64,000 bases of DNA from Baylisascaris procyonis (lineage: Eukaryota > Nematoda > Chromadorea > Rhabditida > Ascarididae), in contig JAZARR010000032.1 of assembly GCA_037389465.1 (NCBI GenBank), positions 1,240,001-1,304,000 on the forward strand, written 5' to 3'. Made by a program: the position numbers and the translations under genes. The notes under the pieces were generated by a model that searched no databases, was not told where the DNA came from, and was given only the letters and a program-made list of their open reading frames with translations. This document shows, one piece after another, positions 1-11,910 of this stretch. The stretch's first letter is position 1; the number at the start of each line of letters is the position of its first letter.

Positions 1-1603
1 CATAACAACGGAAATTATACTCATCAAATTTCACAACGTTCGCTTTATTGGCTGCAGAATTGAAACTACCGACCGGACAAGCAGGGCATATAAAAAATGC
101 GCAACAAGGTGACAAAATAGACGAGCGAATGACGCGGCTATAATGAATCTCTGAATGGAGAAACCAACAACAGACAAATGAGGGCTATGTGAACCTCATA
201 ACGTTATGGAGCGGAAATGAAACACGACAGAAAATAGCTTCCTAATGATACAATATGAGGTACCTGTACATGCTTCACCAGCTGAATTACTGCACAGTCG
301 AGAAGCGTTGTAGAGAAGTGCACGAATTAGATGGGTGCTTTGCACAGTACAACTTGCTCTTGTATCGAATCTTTCACATACATCCATCAACACTGAAGTG
401 CATTCCACATAGATATGCAAAAAACGCATGCGTAACGTACCTGATCGAATTCCTATTTACGCTGATCCGATCTGATAACGCTAATTTTTATGACGGGCTC
501 ATATTAGTGGTAGACCTGGCGAATATGTGATCCACTCCATAGAACATTTCTTATAAGTATTTGTTTCCAGTATGCTTATGATAAACATGCCTCATCGCAA
601 TCCTTTTGAATTATGTATACAAGCTGATAGCCTTTCCTGCTAGATGCGACTTGTTCGTTATTTTATGTATAGCTTATCGCTCTTATGTGATTAAGCATTT
701 TATTATCCTTTTTCAAGTAATTAGAAACACGCTGGGTCGATACTCTATTACTGGTTACTAATTAACGCAGGAAGCTGTCGGCGAAAGTGGAATTTAGGAG
801 GCGCGTGTATTGTCGGTCGTGGTGCCGTGCTTCTTCGCATGTTTTTATGAAAGTTAGCTTCATCTTTTTTTTGGTTTTTCTATTGCAGCTTGGGCTATGA
901 CAATCTCGAGTCATAACAGACGAGTAAATCATGAGTATGCAAATGAATAGAACATCTTGATTTGCTAAAGACGTCTGTATATTGAAAGTTGATCACTTAC
1001 ACTGTGTAATAAAGGCTTCTAAGATTTTTCACTTGCGGTGTGTTGTTCGATTTGATTCTGCTCGAAAAATCTTGCATCATGATCTTACTTTCGGCACTGT
1101 GAAGCGTTTAGGAGCTCAACATTTATGGTTGAAAAAGGTGGAAAATTTCGAAAGACGTGAGGTACTGCGAGGCGGTAGATAGGGCAGGGGTGGTGCGAAG
1201 CAGCACAAGATGGTACGAGATGATGCTTCATCTGCAACACATTTTATTTCAAAGATTTTTTTTTTGTTGTTTGCGTGATAAGCGAAAATGGATAGCATAG
1301 AATGTAGCAAGGACCGCACAATTTAAGTGGCAGTAAGGTGTACATCCTGTTTAAAGCGCGCTGAAGGTTTTTTGTCGATTGAGCTAATTTAATATGGCTA
1401 CCTTTCGCGTCTAGAAATATGCAGCATTCACTTCATTGCATGCGAAGGCATTAATCTTATACGATCTTCCTTAAAAAATGTCCTCCCAAATAGCTTATTG
1501 CATCTACAATTCCAAAAGCTTTCGCAGGAAGGCTAGAAGAATAAAAAGAAAAAAAAATGTTGTGAAACGGCCCCTTTGATGATAAGGAAACATTTGAGAA
1601 GGG

Positions 1604-1660
1604 AGATTTCTCAAACCTCCCCAGCTGCAATAAGATTTCTCAAACCTCCCCAGCTGCAAT
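1604..1660. repeat. 29-bp perfect tandem duplication
   Basis: A 29-base unit starting agatttctcaaacctcc occurs twice in direct succession, the first copy at 1604-1632 and the second at 1633-1660. It looks like a recent slippage or double-strand-repair duplication in non-coding DNA. Confidence 0.85.
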
Positions 1661-4600
1661 ATTCACGAATCAAAGATTCGCTTCAAGCGTCCAAGGCTTC
1701 AAGCCATTTTAATATTCCTGTTTTTCAACAAGACTACTCTGAGGTGGTTTTTCCATTGTTTCCAAAGTGGACTCGATCGTAACAAAAATCTCACACACTG
1801 GACTGTTCTGCGAATCGCCGCATCTGGCAACATGTATTGCATAGGATCACCTAGTCAAGAGATCACACTTGGAAATACAAAGATAAAACAGGTAGAACAA
1901 TTTGACACCGCTACAGTAATCTGGTCATTTCAAAGAGCGCCTCATCGTATGTGCCTTTGCGTATTCGCTTTCCAAACTTATGTATATATGTCCATCCATC
2001 GCTTTTAACACACAAACTACCGAAGAGAGCGTTAGAAAACTAAATGGGTGGTTATGACGCCATAGAGGGCTTCCTTATACAATAGTAGACGCTAGCTCAT
2101 CAGCTTTGACAAAGATTACAGGCATGTAGAGGTAGGAAAAATCCGCTTCCACTTTGCGCCAGTCGTTTTTTTCTTTCCTTTAAAACATTACAATCGTGAA
2201 ACAATGGGAGATACGTTACAGAGCAGCTGACATGAAATCCGCTCTTCAATCTCGCTTACCTCACCAACGAATTTCACAATTTGCTAACGAAAAATGAAAG
2301 AGGCAGAATAATGCATCGACATTTTAGGTGATTGGATCGCCCATATAGGTCTTTCACTGTGGTTTTCGAGGTAAGACCGACGCACTAGCTTGTAGAGAAT
2401 TCATATATGTGTTCAGCGGCTCTGTCCTAAAGCATCTTGGCAGAAACGCCTGCAAAAGCCTCTGAGAACTCATGTTTTGCAGATCTTGCGTAGCGGCGAA
2501 ATCGGCTAAATTAGGCAATAATTTGCTGTCTGTTATTAACTAATGATGCTGGTCCATCAAGTGAGGGGAATGTAAAATCCTATTTCCCACAGACTTCTCT
2601 AGCAATGTCCTGAACCTTTTTTTTTACATAAAGAAGCCAAAGAAGCGAGCATGCTTGTTGGAGATGACATAGATTTTTTTTCTTCATTCTTCGGTTAATA
2701 GGTTTCAGCGAATAAACCACTTATGGAAGTGTCGGCGGTGTTTGCGACTGGAGCTAATGCATGATGAGAGGGAGATCCAACAATTAGGGGATTTAATCGT
2801 TTTTTTTTTGCAATAATCCATAGATGGACACTCCTCGGCAGTTGTAATTCATAAGTGGCATGTGTTTCACACTCAAACGATTCACATATCTGCAAGAGAG
2901 TTGAATGCATTGATTAGCTTTGCAGCAGCCGTATTGATTAGAAAATTCAAAGCAGTCAAAGCTGGCTTTACTTTGAATGCAATAAAGAATTCGCTGAAAT
3001 ATTTGAAAGTTTGAAAGTCGAATTAACGAGAGAACTTTTTCAGTTGATTTGAGATTGCTGTCTTCAAGATGGCCAATAGTGCTCGATTCTGATGTTTTCC
3101 GGATAATCCGTTTATTTTTCTGGACAATCTGTTGATTTTAAATGTAGACGATTTTCGTTTAATCCGATTCGTGAATGATTTTCGTTTTATGGATGCTGCC
3201 GTCAGACTGCATTATTAATGCAACAGCACTCGTTTCAATTAGGCGGCGGTAATGAAGAAACCTTATTTGCTTTTCGAAAGGGCGCAATATCAGCAATAGA
3301 GAATCAAAATGCAAAAATTATAGCTGCATTAGTGATTTTCTTAACGCATGGATTCTTTTCCTTGATTTTTCTTTATGCACTTTTGCAAAATTTCTCTGTT
3401 GCTCGCAAATGGCAACGTCATTCCTGTTTATTCATATACGAAGCCGCTCTTCTGCGGCTATCTATTGTATTCAACACTGTAGAGCTCATAAGTTAGACTG
3501 ATCAAAAGTCAATAAACATAATCTACAATATAGAATGCAGTTACCTATGCTCTAGATAATTGCTTTTTCAGCGACGACCAATTATCTTGTCCTTCGGCAA
3601 TCAATTTTCCTTTCATCGAAACATGAATATGTCACTGAGTTAGGAAGTTAGCATTTGTGCAGAACGGATCGGATGAAAGCAGAAAAAAAAAATTTTTTTT
3701 TTCGCTTGCGAATTTGTAATAGCTCACTGATTTCATATGAAGAGGCATTGTTTTACATTTCGTCATTGTTTTTACGCATTTGTGGAAACTATTTGATTTG
3801 ATGAATTGAAAAACATAAGTAGAAATTGTTGCAGCATTGTTTTGAATTTTTTTCTTGCGCTTTTTTCATTCTGTCGGAAAAATATCGCTTATTGTGACGA
3901 AATATTTGATTCACATAAAATTTCAATGAGTTTTTTTTCTTTTTTTTTTTGCTACCAATATCATGCAAAAATTTTTCACTGTTTGATTTGTTCAGTGAAA
4001 GGAGTTCTATCTTACTTATTCCAAGAATATAACTTACGATGCTTTTCGAATGTTGTAATATGATATGAGGAAAAAACCGCTAAACACCACAATCGGTTGC
4101 TAAAATTAATTCTGTGTAAAAATTTCCTTTTTCCGAATTCGATAGTCTGACGTAATATTATTGTTGAAGCGGCTAATTGCTGGCTGCTTTTTATGCCTAT
4201 CGGAAATGTTCAATGCATTTACAACTGAGACAGCATAATCGCTGTTTGAATTTGTCGTTAAGGTAGGAACGAAAAAAACTTTGACGCTCAGGAGAACGTT
4301 TGGAGTGATCCAAATAGCGCAGATTGTCCTGAAGTTTGAAACGGTTGTTCCACTCGGACATTATGGAAGACTAATGAAGAGCACAATGGAAATCCTATCA
4401 ATACCTGTTATTCCATGAAGGTCGGATGCTAAAACCGACTATTTCATCTGCGAAATCAGAGTCGATAAATTCTCTTCGTGGAAGAATTTTTCATTTAGCT
4501 GTGAGCCATTTTTCGAATGGCTCCAAAATAGGGGCAATATAAACTATTATCTTCTAGTTTGTCGAGTGCGATACCGAATGCTAAAAATTTGAAACTAATT

Positions 4601-5788
4601 GATCTCCATTCTTGTCGAAATTGGACGTGTAGTTTTCATATTTCGAAATGCTCGATGAGAGATGATGAATGTATAACATATGCAGATGGCTATATAGGAA
4701 ATTCACTTTAAAAAAAAACCCTTCGCCCGATTATGAAACATTGAAAGAATTCTATAGAGAAACAGTACGATTAAGTAGAGCTAGTGATCGATTTTGTCAC
4801 GCAGAATTTTTTTTTCTTGCGAACGAATACCTCAGAATTTGTTACTTATAGTTGCGATGTTGGGTTCTAGAAAAATGCAACAAGGTGTCGTTATTGGGGA
4901 GGAGCCTCTTGAAGTTTATTGCTAAAACATCCACAACATATATGCGAGTGCTTATAGCTGAGCTAGTGAACCTTCCTTCGTCGCTTTCAATCACCGATGA
5001 AATTTTATTTCATAGTTTAGTTGATTGTGTATAGGGCATACTTATAGCAAGTTGATAGCATTAAGCCCCTATTTTCTTTCTTATCAGCTGATTTACTTTG
5101 GTTGTGATTATTCCCACATATATGAATATATAGATGTAAAAAATTAATTCTACTTTATGGGCACTCTCAGTAAATTTATAAATTTTTAGGAAATCTAAAA
5201 AAAAAGGTTAAATCACGACGAACAGTGATCTTCCGCTCTGATATAGCAAGGATAAATGCTCTTAAAAGTCGGCAATTATCTTGCTTTCATCTGCAATTAT
5301 CACCACTAATTTTCTATCGATTATCGCATTACTTGAATAAAAACTTATTAATTCTTTCTACGCTAGCTGAACTTCAACGGGAATGAATGTTTGAGTGCAT
5401 CGATGTAATCCTCCTATTCAAAATTGTTTCCGAAGTGGGAAATTTTTTTCCCAAAGGGATAGAGGGTAACGAAACGATATAAGCGGTTTCATTGCTCATC
5501 CGAGAACAATAGTTTCATTTCGCAACGAGATGAACAATGTGATGTTTTAATAGACGTAAAATCATCTATCATAATCGTTTGTGATGTTGTGTTACACTGT
5601 AATAGCAGTATGTTTGTCAAATGCAATTGTTTAGTGAGCGGGCTGATTTGATTTGAAAAACAATAGCGTGAAAAAAAATGCATCACACTTGACAGCAGAA
5701 TATTTGCAACGTTGAAGGCAACTATCTAATGTTGATACATTTGCAGAAACGTATTGTTTGTGTCATTCTAGTTTAAAGTATGCAACGA

Positions 5789-5890
5789 TTGATCCACTAC
5801 CTTTGGTTTCGATAAGAACACTTTCGAGTAGCACATAGAGATCACTGATTGAATAGCTCACTGCTCATTTGATCCACTACCTTTGGTTCT
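5789..5890. repeat. Spaced direct repeat, 80-bp period
   Basis: The string ttgatccactacctttggtt occurs at about 5789-5808 and again at about 5869-5888, exactly 80 bases apart. The sequence between the copies is not itself repeated. It may be a remnant of an older duplication. Confidence 0.75.
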
Positions 5891-7037
5891 CAAAGATGAA
5901 ACGCAGTTATTTGTTTAGGAAGGCACTATCTTTGTGCATTTGTGCCTGTGGAGTTCTTTCTGTCTAACAAATTCGGCAAACGCCGCTTGTGGACGAACGA
6001 AACTTTGTGAACATCATACAGATTGTGAAATAGCTCTTTCTATTTTATAATGGATGACTTCACGAAATGTGAGGATCTGATAGTTGTTAGAAGAATTTAT
6101 AAAGTGATCCTACTGTGAAAGTCCGCTATAGTAGTTCAGTTTTTTTTTAGTAGACTTTTGAAGATGTTTAATTATGCGAACGCGATATATATGCAAATAT
6201 TATGGCTTCTTTTCTACAACGTATGTGCATTTCTTTATCGATGAAGCGCTCAACTCATTCACTTTTCTTCTTACAAGTTTTGCAAAGCTTACACTCAGTA
6301 GTTACTGCAGTCAATATACCGATTCAGTGAGAATGACATTTCATGTACTCACCATAATGCTATAAATGGCGTTCACATGACGTATTCATTTTAATTTTCA
6401 TTGACGCATAAAGCTACGGATTCTATGGGATTGGCTCGCTTCCATTTTGTTTGAGCTTACAAATATTCCATTTAACCGAATGCGAAGGAAATTTCACATT
6501 CATTGATGCCGAATTTTTCAATATGTTTGCGATTAAATTTGAATCGTGCCATCTCATTAGGAAGTCAACTGTACCCCTACATAATTCAAAACCAAAGATA
6601 TGTGCACATGATCAAGCTAGAAACCGTTTGTTGCCAATCTCCCAGAAATTTTATCGTATGTGGTGAGATTGCTACCGATATTATCTCAGAAAAATATTTG
6701 CGGTATTTAGCGTTACTCAACTCCTTTATAAAACGTCAATTTCAGTCAAAATCCATACCGAGTTGTTTTCTTTTACATCCTTCCAGCTGGTCATTCCAAG
6801 TACATGAAGGAAAGCGTTTTGTTCTGCGGCGAATTTCGCTCGTGATACGCATTAAGATTTTCTCAGGACAGAAACGAGAGAAGATAAACCTGTAAGCGAT
6901 GCTTAAAGATAACGCGCACTTTGAAATGTTTAGCAGAAAAGAGAAGAGAGCTGAAAGCTAGAGCTGTCTCTTTCAATTGTCTCCTTCCTCAAAAAGAACC
7001 GGAAGTTGTAGTGGAAGTCAGAAAACTCCGAATTTTG

Positions 7038-7038
<1 letters not shown>

Positions 7039-7085
<47 letters not shown>
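7039..7085. repeat. (AT)n microsatellite
   Basis: This is an uninterrupted run of about 23 AT dinucleotides. It reads as Ile-Tyr repeats in both directions and so creates spurious open frames on both strands; it is not coding. Confidence 0.97.
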
Positions 7086-7088
<3 letters not shown>

Positions 7089-10032
7089 TCGTTGTTTTAT
7101 CACTTTGTCGTTGCTAGTCTGTCGACTCCTTTTTAAGTCATCATATTCGCGAGTCAATATTTGCATGTTCCGTACATCGTAAGAATGGTGTCTTCATTGA
7201 GTGTATCTAATAGGTGATCTTGTCATGAAACAGTTCAACCTTACATTAGTAGTGCACTGCAAGTGCAGATAAAACCCATTCGAATACACAGTTAGAGATA
7301 ATGATTCGTTTTAGCTTCATAAGCGTTCAATTTTTTTATAGCATGCTTAAGAATTTTAACGTTTTTTTCGCCACTGCGAAGAGTACACAATGTATAGGTC
7401 CAGTGTGCCTTGCTGCCGATCTCTCTGCGTATTTCAGCTCTAGATCTTCCATAGTGTTTGTTGTGAAGAATTTGCAGAATCAGGATCTTTATAGCTTCTG
7501 GGTTTCGCTTCCAGAATCTGTTTTGTACTCTTTTTCTGAACTCTTACGATCTTCTATTTCAGATTTAGGTGATTTTCCAGTATTCTAATCGAAATTAAAG
7601 AAAGTTTTGTGAAAAATTTTTTCTCCATCCGGTGGAGTGATATAGGATCGATCAGTTGATCACCATTCCTTTGAATCGAGCCCGCATCCGTAAATGACAC
7701 GGTAGAAAACTCAAAAAGACCCGTGTTTGCGGCACCATCAGAATTTTGGAGGTTCATAACTTCAGATGTTATAAAACGGCGAACATGCATGAAATTTTAT
7801 GTGTTACGAAGTAATCTAGCCAACAAACGGTGGCTAGTGCCTCTAACTCGAATTATTATCAAAAACTTCCTGAAATTCCTAAACTCTGTCCATAGGTCTC
7901 ATGAAAGTTGGCCGAATGGAATGGTTCAAGTAGTCAATTTCCCTTATGCGGGAAGCAAACCACTGTTTTTATCACGTTTTTCGTGATGGTTCTTTAGCAT
8001 CACTATGTTGAAAAAGAAGCTTCCTTTCCTCTATAAAATTTGTTGAGGAAGAACCCTTATAAAGGATCAAACGTGAGTTATTTTGGCGCTGTTCATATCC
8101 GGCGATTGAAATTTATAAATGATATTACGTTGAAATGATAATTTCTGCACAAAAAGTTAGCAGATTTCTCACTGATTCATCAAAATATGATTGGGAATGT
8201 TGGTTTCGAATAGTGCTTCATGAATATGCTTATTGGTATGTTTAATGGTTGAGTTCATTAGCATTCGGCACACCATTCATTATCGTTGTTTACACGTTGC
8301 CTTATCTCATTCATACTGTATAATCTAGAAAATCGCAATTATTATTTATTTTTTCTATCTCATTCATCTATTTCCTTTCGATTATATTCGGGGAAGTTGT
8401 AATTTCATGCTTTTATTCCCTCGTTTTATTATGCAGTGTTATTATGGAGTAAAACGGTTAGGGCAATTTCATAGATATGCGATGAGGAAATGCAGCCCGA
8501 TAAATCATTCTTATTACATTTTTTGGCAATCGGTTTTTACATAGTTTTTTTGCAAATTTTTGCAGAGAATACTTATTTAGTTAGCTGTGCTCTTATATTT
8601 TTCTGTATTCTTAATTTTCAACTACAAGAGGAAATGAACATTTGGACATGCAACATGGCGATTTTCTGCAATATATTGGTGCGATCTTAACATGTTGTGT
8701 TGCTCAATTTACCCGCACGAGAAAAAGAGTTACCGATGATACAGTATTCCTGTAATAACGTTTGCAATCGCATTATTATGCATTGATTTTGCCTCCCATA
8801 TAATTTTGAAATCGAAAGCTCTATTTGATGGAATTGCAAAAGCACATTCCAAAGAAGTTTTATTGGTGCGCTGTACTCCCTTCTTTCCGTTCGATCGAGA
8901 TGACATTGATTGTCTGTGAGGAATGTCTGCGAATGTGAATAAAATGCCACCTCGAAAACAATTCCACTAATAACGATTACATTGTCAACGCAAATTTAGA
9001 AAATAACCAATGAGAATGAGAGATTCCTTCAGATGGGATGTCGATCTTTAGCGAACGGGAATATTAATTTGCTTCCAAATCGGATATGAATTTAGAAGAG
9101 AGCAGATATCTATGTTGCCATGCACGTGGTTTTGAAAATATTGCAACCGGCTTACTTGCGTATTCATCACGAATGCAAAACGCTAGCATCATTAAATATT
9201 GCGCTTAAAGCATCTCCGAAATGCTTTATCCTTCGGTAATCGTTGAGAATATTTCCGCTGAAAGATTATGAAACGTTAAGATTAGTGGTCAAATGAATGT
9301 TTGCACATTTCGTACTTGATTTGTTCGTGAGTTGACACTTAATAATCGCGCCAAAGTGACAAATAACTGCTGTGCGTGACATAATCAAGCGAATAACAAT
9401 TAAAAACGCCAAATGAAATATGTGACAACCAAAATTGTTAGCAAATGACTACTTCGGATGTCTTCAGTGTAGTCATTTTTAATCACGCTAACATAAGGGT
9501 TCTCGCAAATCAATAGCTTTCATAGCGAAAATATTTCTTAATGAAGTCTTAGATCCTTCTATGTGTTTTATTATTTACATCAGAATAGAAATATTTTGGT
9601 GTTCAACCTTGCCTATAAATATTCTTTTTCGTATAATGACTTTAAAGTTGCTTGAAATGCGTGCTTAGTTATGACCAATGAATAGACTTTGCGAACAGTT
9701 TTCATTCGGCTATGCAAATGTAAAGACAAATATGTTAACGCAGAAATATAATCCATTGAGTCGGAGAACGAAAGCATGAAATTGAATGGAATTCGAGCCG
9801 ATAAGATGCTCATTAGTAACAACGAGTGATATTCATACAAGTAAACATCCTTTGGCAAATGACATATAAGGATTACGGCATATGTAATATATTTTTGCAT
9901 ATGATGATATACGCTTACTCGTCATTACGTTTCTGAGGTGTTCAACATTTGCATGTATCTCATTTGTGATGGAAGAAAAATTCCACACATATCTTTTGTA
10001 TAATAATTTCTATTCGTCTCAGCAAGCTAAAG

Positions 10033-10215
10033 TGAAAGCGCTTTTTTTTGGAAATCGTCGAAAAAGTTTTCTGATTGCAATCAAAAACCAGAATTCACTG
10101 AACGAATTGTTCTAAAGGCAAGAAGAAAAATTTATTCGCATCCTTTTCAACGTCGCTACACAATCAACTGCAATCAGAAAATTTCACAAGTGATCGTTAA
10201 AAAAAAAGCGCTTCG
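10033..10215. repeat. Imperfect inverted repeat (hairpin-forming)
   Basis: The left arm (about 10033-10085) contains agcgctttttttt followed by ttttctgattgca. The right arm (about 10160-10215) contains the reverse complements in reverse order, tgcaatcagaaaa and then aaaaaaaagcgct. The arms are about 50 bases with mismatches between the matched blocks, and the loop is about 75 bases. I see no coding capacity. It could be a small palindromic MITE-like element or simply a structured non-coding segment. Confidence 0.6.
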
Positions 10216-11394
10216 AAATTCGATAATTTACGCCGATTTCTTCAATAAAATAATTCAAATATAGCTGATCAGCCATTTTCTATTTTTTTTCATATGTAAG
10301 TGGAAAGAAAGCTCTCAACGAACTAATGTCTTTGCTGTGACTTGTTTGGATAATCGTTGTGATGCTAGATGTACCACGTGTCTTCTTCACATGAGATCCC
10401 ATGTTAAACCGATCTCTGGAAGTTGGGATTATATATTTTTCTTCTCTTTTTATCCCACCTCATTTTTTTTCACTCGTTAAGTGATAAGCTAATCTGTTTA
10501 CACCAATATGTGAACTTCTGAGAGGATTAGCTTCCGATCCTTATCTCAAGGAAGCTGCAGTCGGTGAAAAAAGTGTGATTTAAGAGGAACGACGCTGCGA
10601 AATGATGAAAGTACACATGAAATCGACTTGAACTTTGCCGAAAAACAACAACCTCCTTTATGAGCTGGTTGTTTTTAGAACATTCCGACGAAAAGTTAAA
10701 GAATATAGGTGAAAGGAACTAGTACGTACGAGTTCATAAACCGGTTCTAAAACAATGGAGATATACAGTTGTCTTTAGAAGGGAGGAAACGATAGTGTCG
10801 GTGGTCGATGTTCAGAGATCACAATGAACAAAACATACAACAGCTCATCGGCGTTGAATCAGTACCGAGAGCGCAAGAAAGCAGAGGAAAATAATTCGGA
10901 TTCCGTACATCATAGGTGAAGCAGTTTACCATCTCTGTATGGTCCTTATGACGGTTCATAAAAACCTATCTGTGAATCAATTTAGTTTTGAGAAAAATTA
11001 TGGAGTCGTCTAGCCGAACGTGAGTATAAACCTTTTATGAAAGGATCGCTTTATTTCGCTGTTTTTTATAATATTCGCTGTGGTCAAGCAATCGCAACTG
11101 TGCGCAGTGAGTGCAGGAACGATCTAGGCTCGAATTCAGTGTTGTCTCCACAGCTGTATGTAGTATGAGCACAAAGTACTGCCAGATCGGACTTCATCAC
11201 AATATACTATGACATACAAGAAAAACGCGCCTTGTTCAAAGAGAGAAGAAAAATGATAAGACCCATCCGCTCGAAACTGATCCACACACGACCAATGACA
11301 AAGTATCTCCTTAATCGCACCATTTTAATGACCTCATACAAAATAGCAATGCACACGTCAGCAATATTTCTGCAAATGCCAGTGTACACGCCAG

Positions 11395-11740
11395 CGATAT
11401 CACCACACCACACACACCACACATACACCGCACAGACACTACACATACCTCGTGCACACCACACCACACCACACTACACCACGCACACATAAACACGATT
11501 GCGCACCACAAACCACAATCCCGCTTTATACATAAAACATACACACATGCACGCGCACAATTTCCTCCACCTCCACCCCCACTCCTCCCCTTCCTGCCCC
11601 CGACACACATACCACGCATACCACACCTTCCCACACACATATGCCAAACGCGATCTATACCGCACAAACTGAAACGGACCACACACGCGACGCCCCATAC
11701 CTACGACACTTTCCCGCACACATATGCCGAACTGAAACAG
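11395..11740. repeat. AC-rich low-complexity tract
   Basis: For about 350 bases the + strand is dominated by A and C, with degenerate cacacca, cacacata and ccacacc motifs and almost no G or T, including a C-rich core near 11560-11600. The strong strand asymmetry leaves several - strand frames open, rich in Val, Cys, Trp and Gly. These overlap one another and have no domain, so I regard them as artefacts of composition. Confidence 0.85.
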
Positions 11741-11844
11741 ATGGCAGAAGACAGTCTGCAGAGGAAGGGATAGAAAAAAATTCAAAATTCCACCATTCTA
11801 AAGAGAGTTATCGTTGGAAGAAGGAAAACTGAATTAGTAATATT

Positions 11845-11845
11845 G

Positions 11846-11907
<62 letters not shown>
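11845..11907. repeat. (AT)n microsatellite
   Basis: A run of AT dinucleotides of about 60 bases with one early tac interruption, ending in atatatgtattc. It is flanked on the left by the AC-rich tract. Confidence 0.95.

Positions 11908-11909
<2 letters not shown>

Positions 11910-11910
<1 letters not shown>

Larger units (their letters stand above)
1..11390. other. Long stretch without a recognisable gene
   Basis: I see no convincing gene here. All open frames on both strands are under about 130 codons, lack recognisable domains, and do not chain into exons with compatible phases. The longest, on the + strand at 6503-6895, has unremarkable composition and I treat it as chance. The stretch is AT-rich with many short A/T runs and contains the small repeats listed separately at 1604-1660, 5789-5890, 7039-7085 and 10033-10215. 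It could be intergenic DNA or upstream intron sequence of the + strand gene that becomes visible at 21.86 kb; the sequence does not decide between these. Confidence 0.5.

Noticed and set aside
6921..7166. Overlapping frames with Ile-Tyr repeats on both strands
   Set aside because: They are created by the (AT)n microsatellite; the same applies near 25480 and 28150.
11207..11785. Several Val/Cys/Trp-rich frames on the - strand
   Set aside because: The AC-rich strand asymmetry removes stop codons from the - strand; the frames overlap each other and have no domains.
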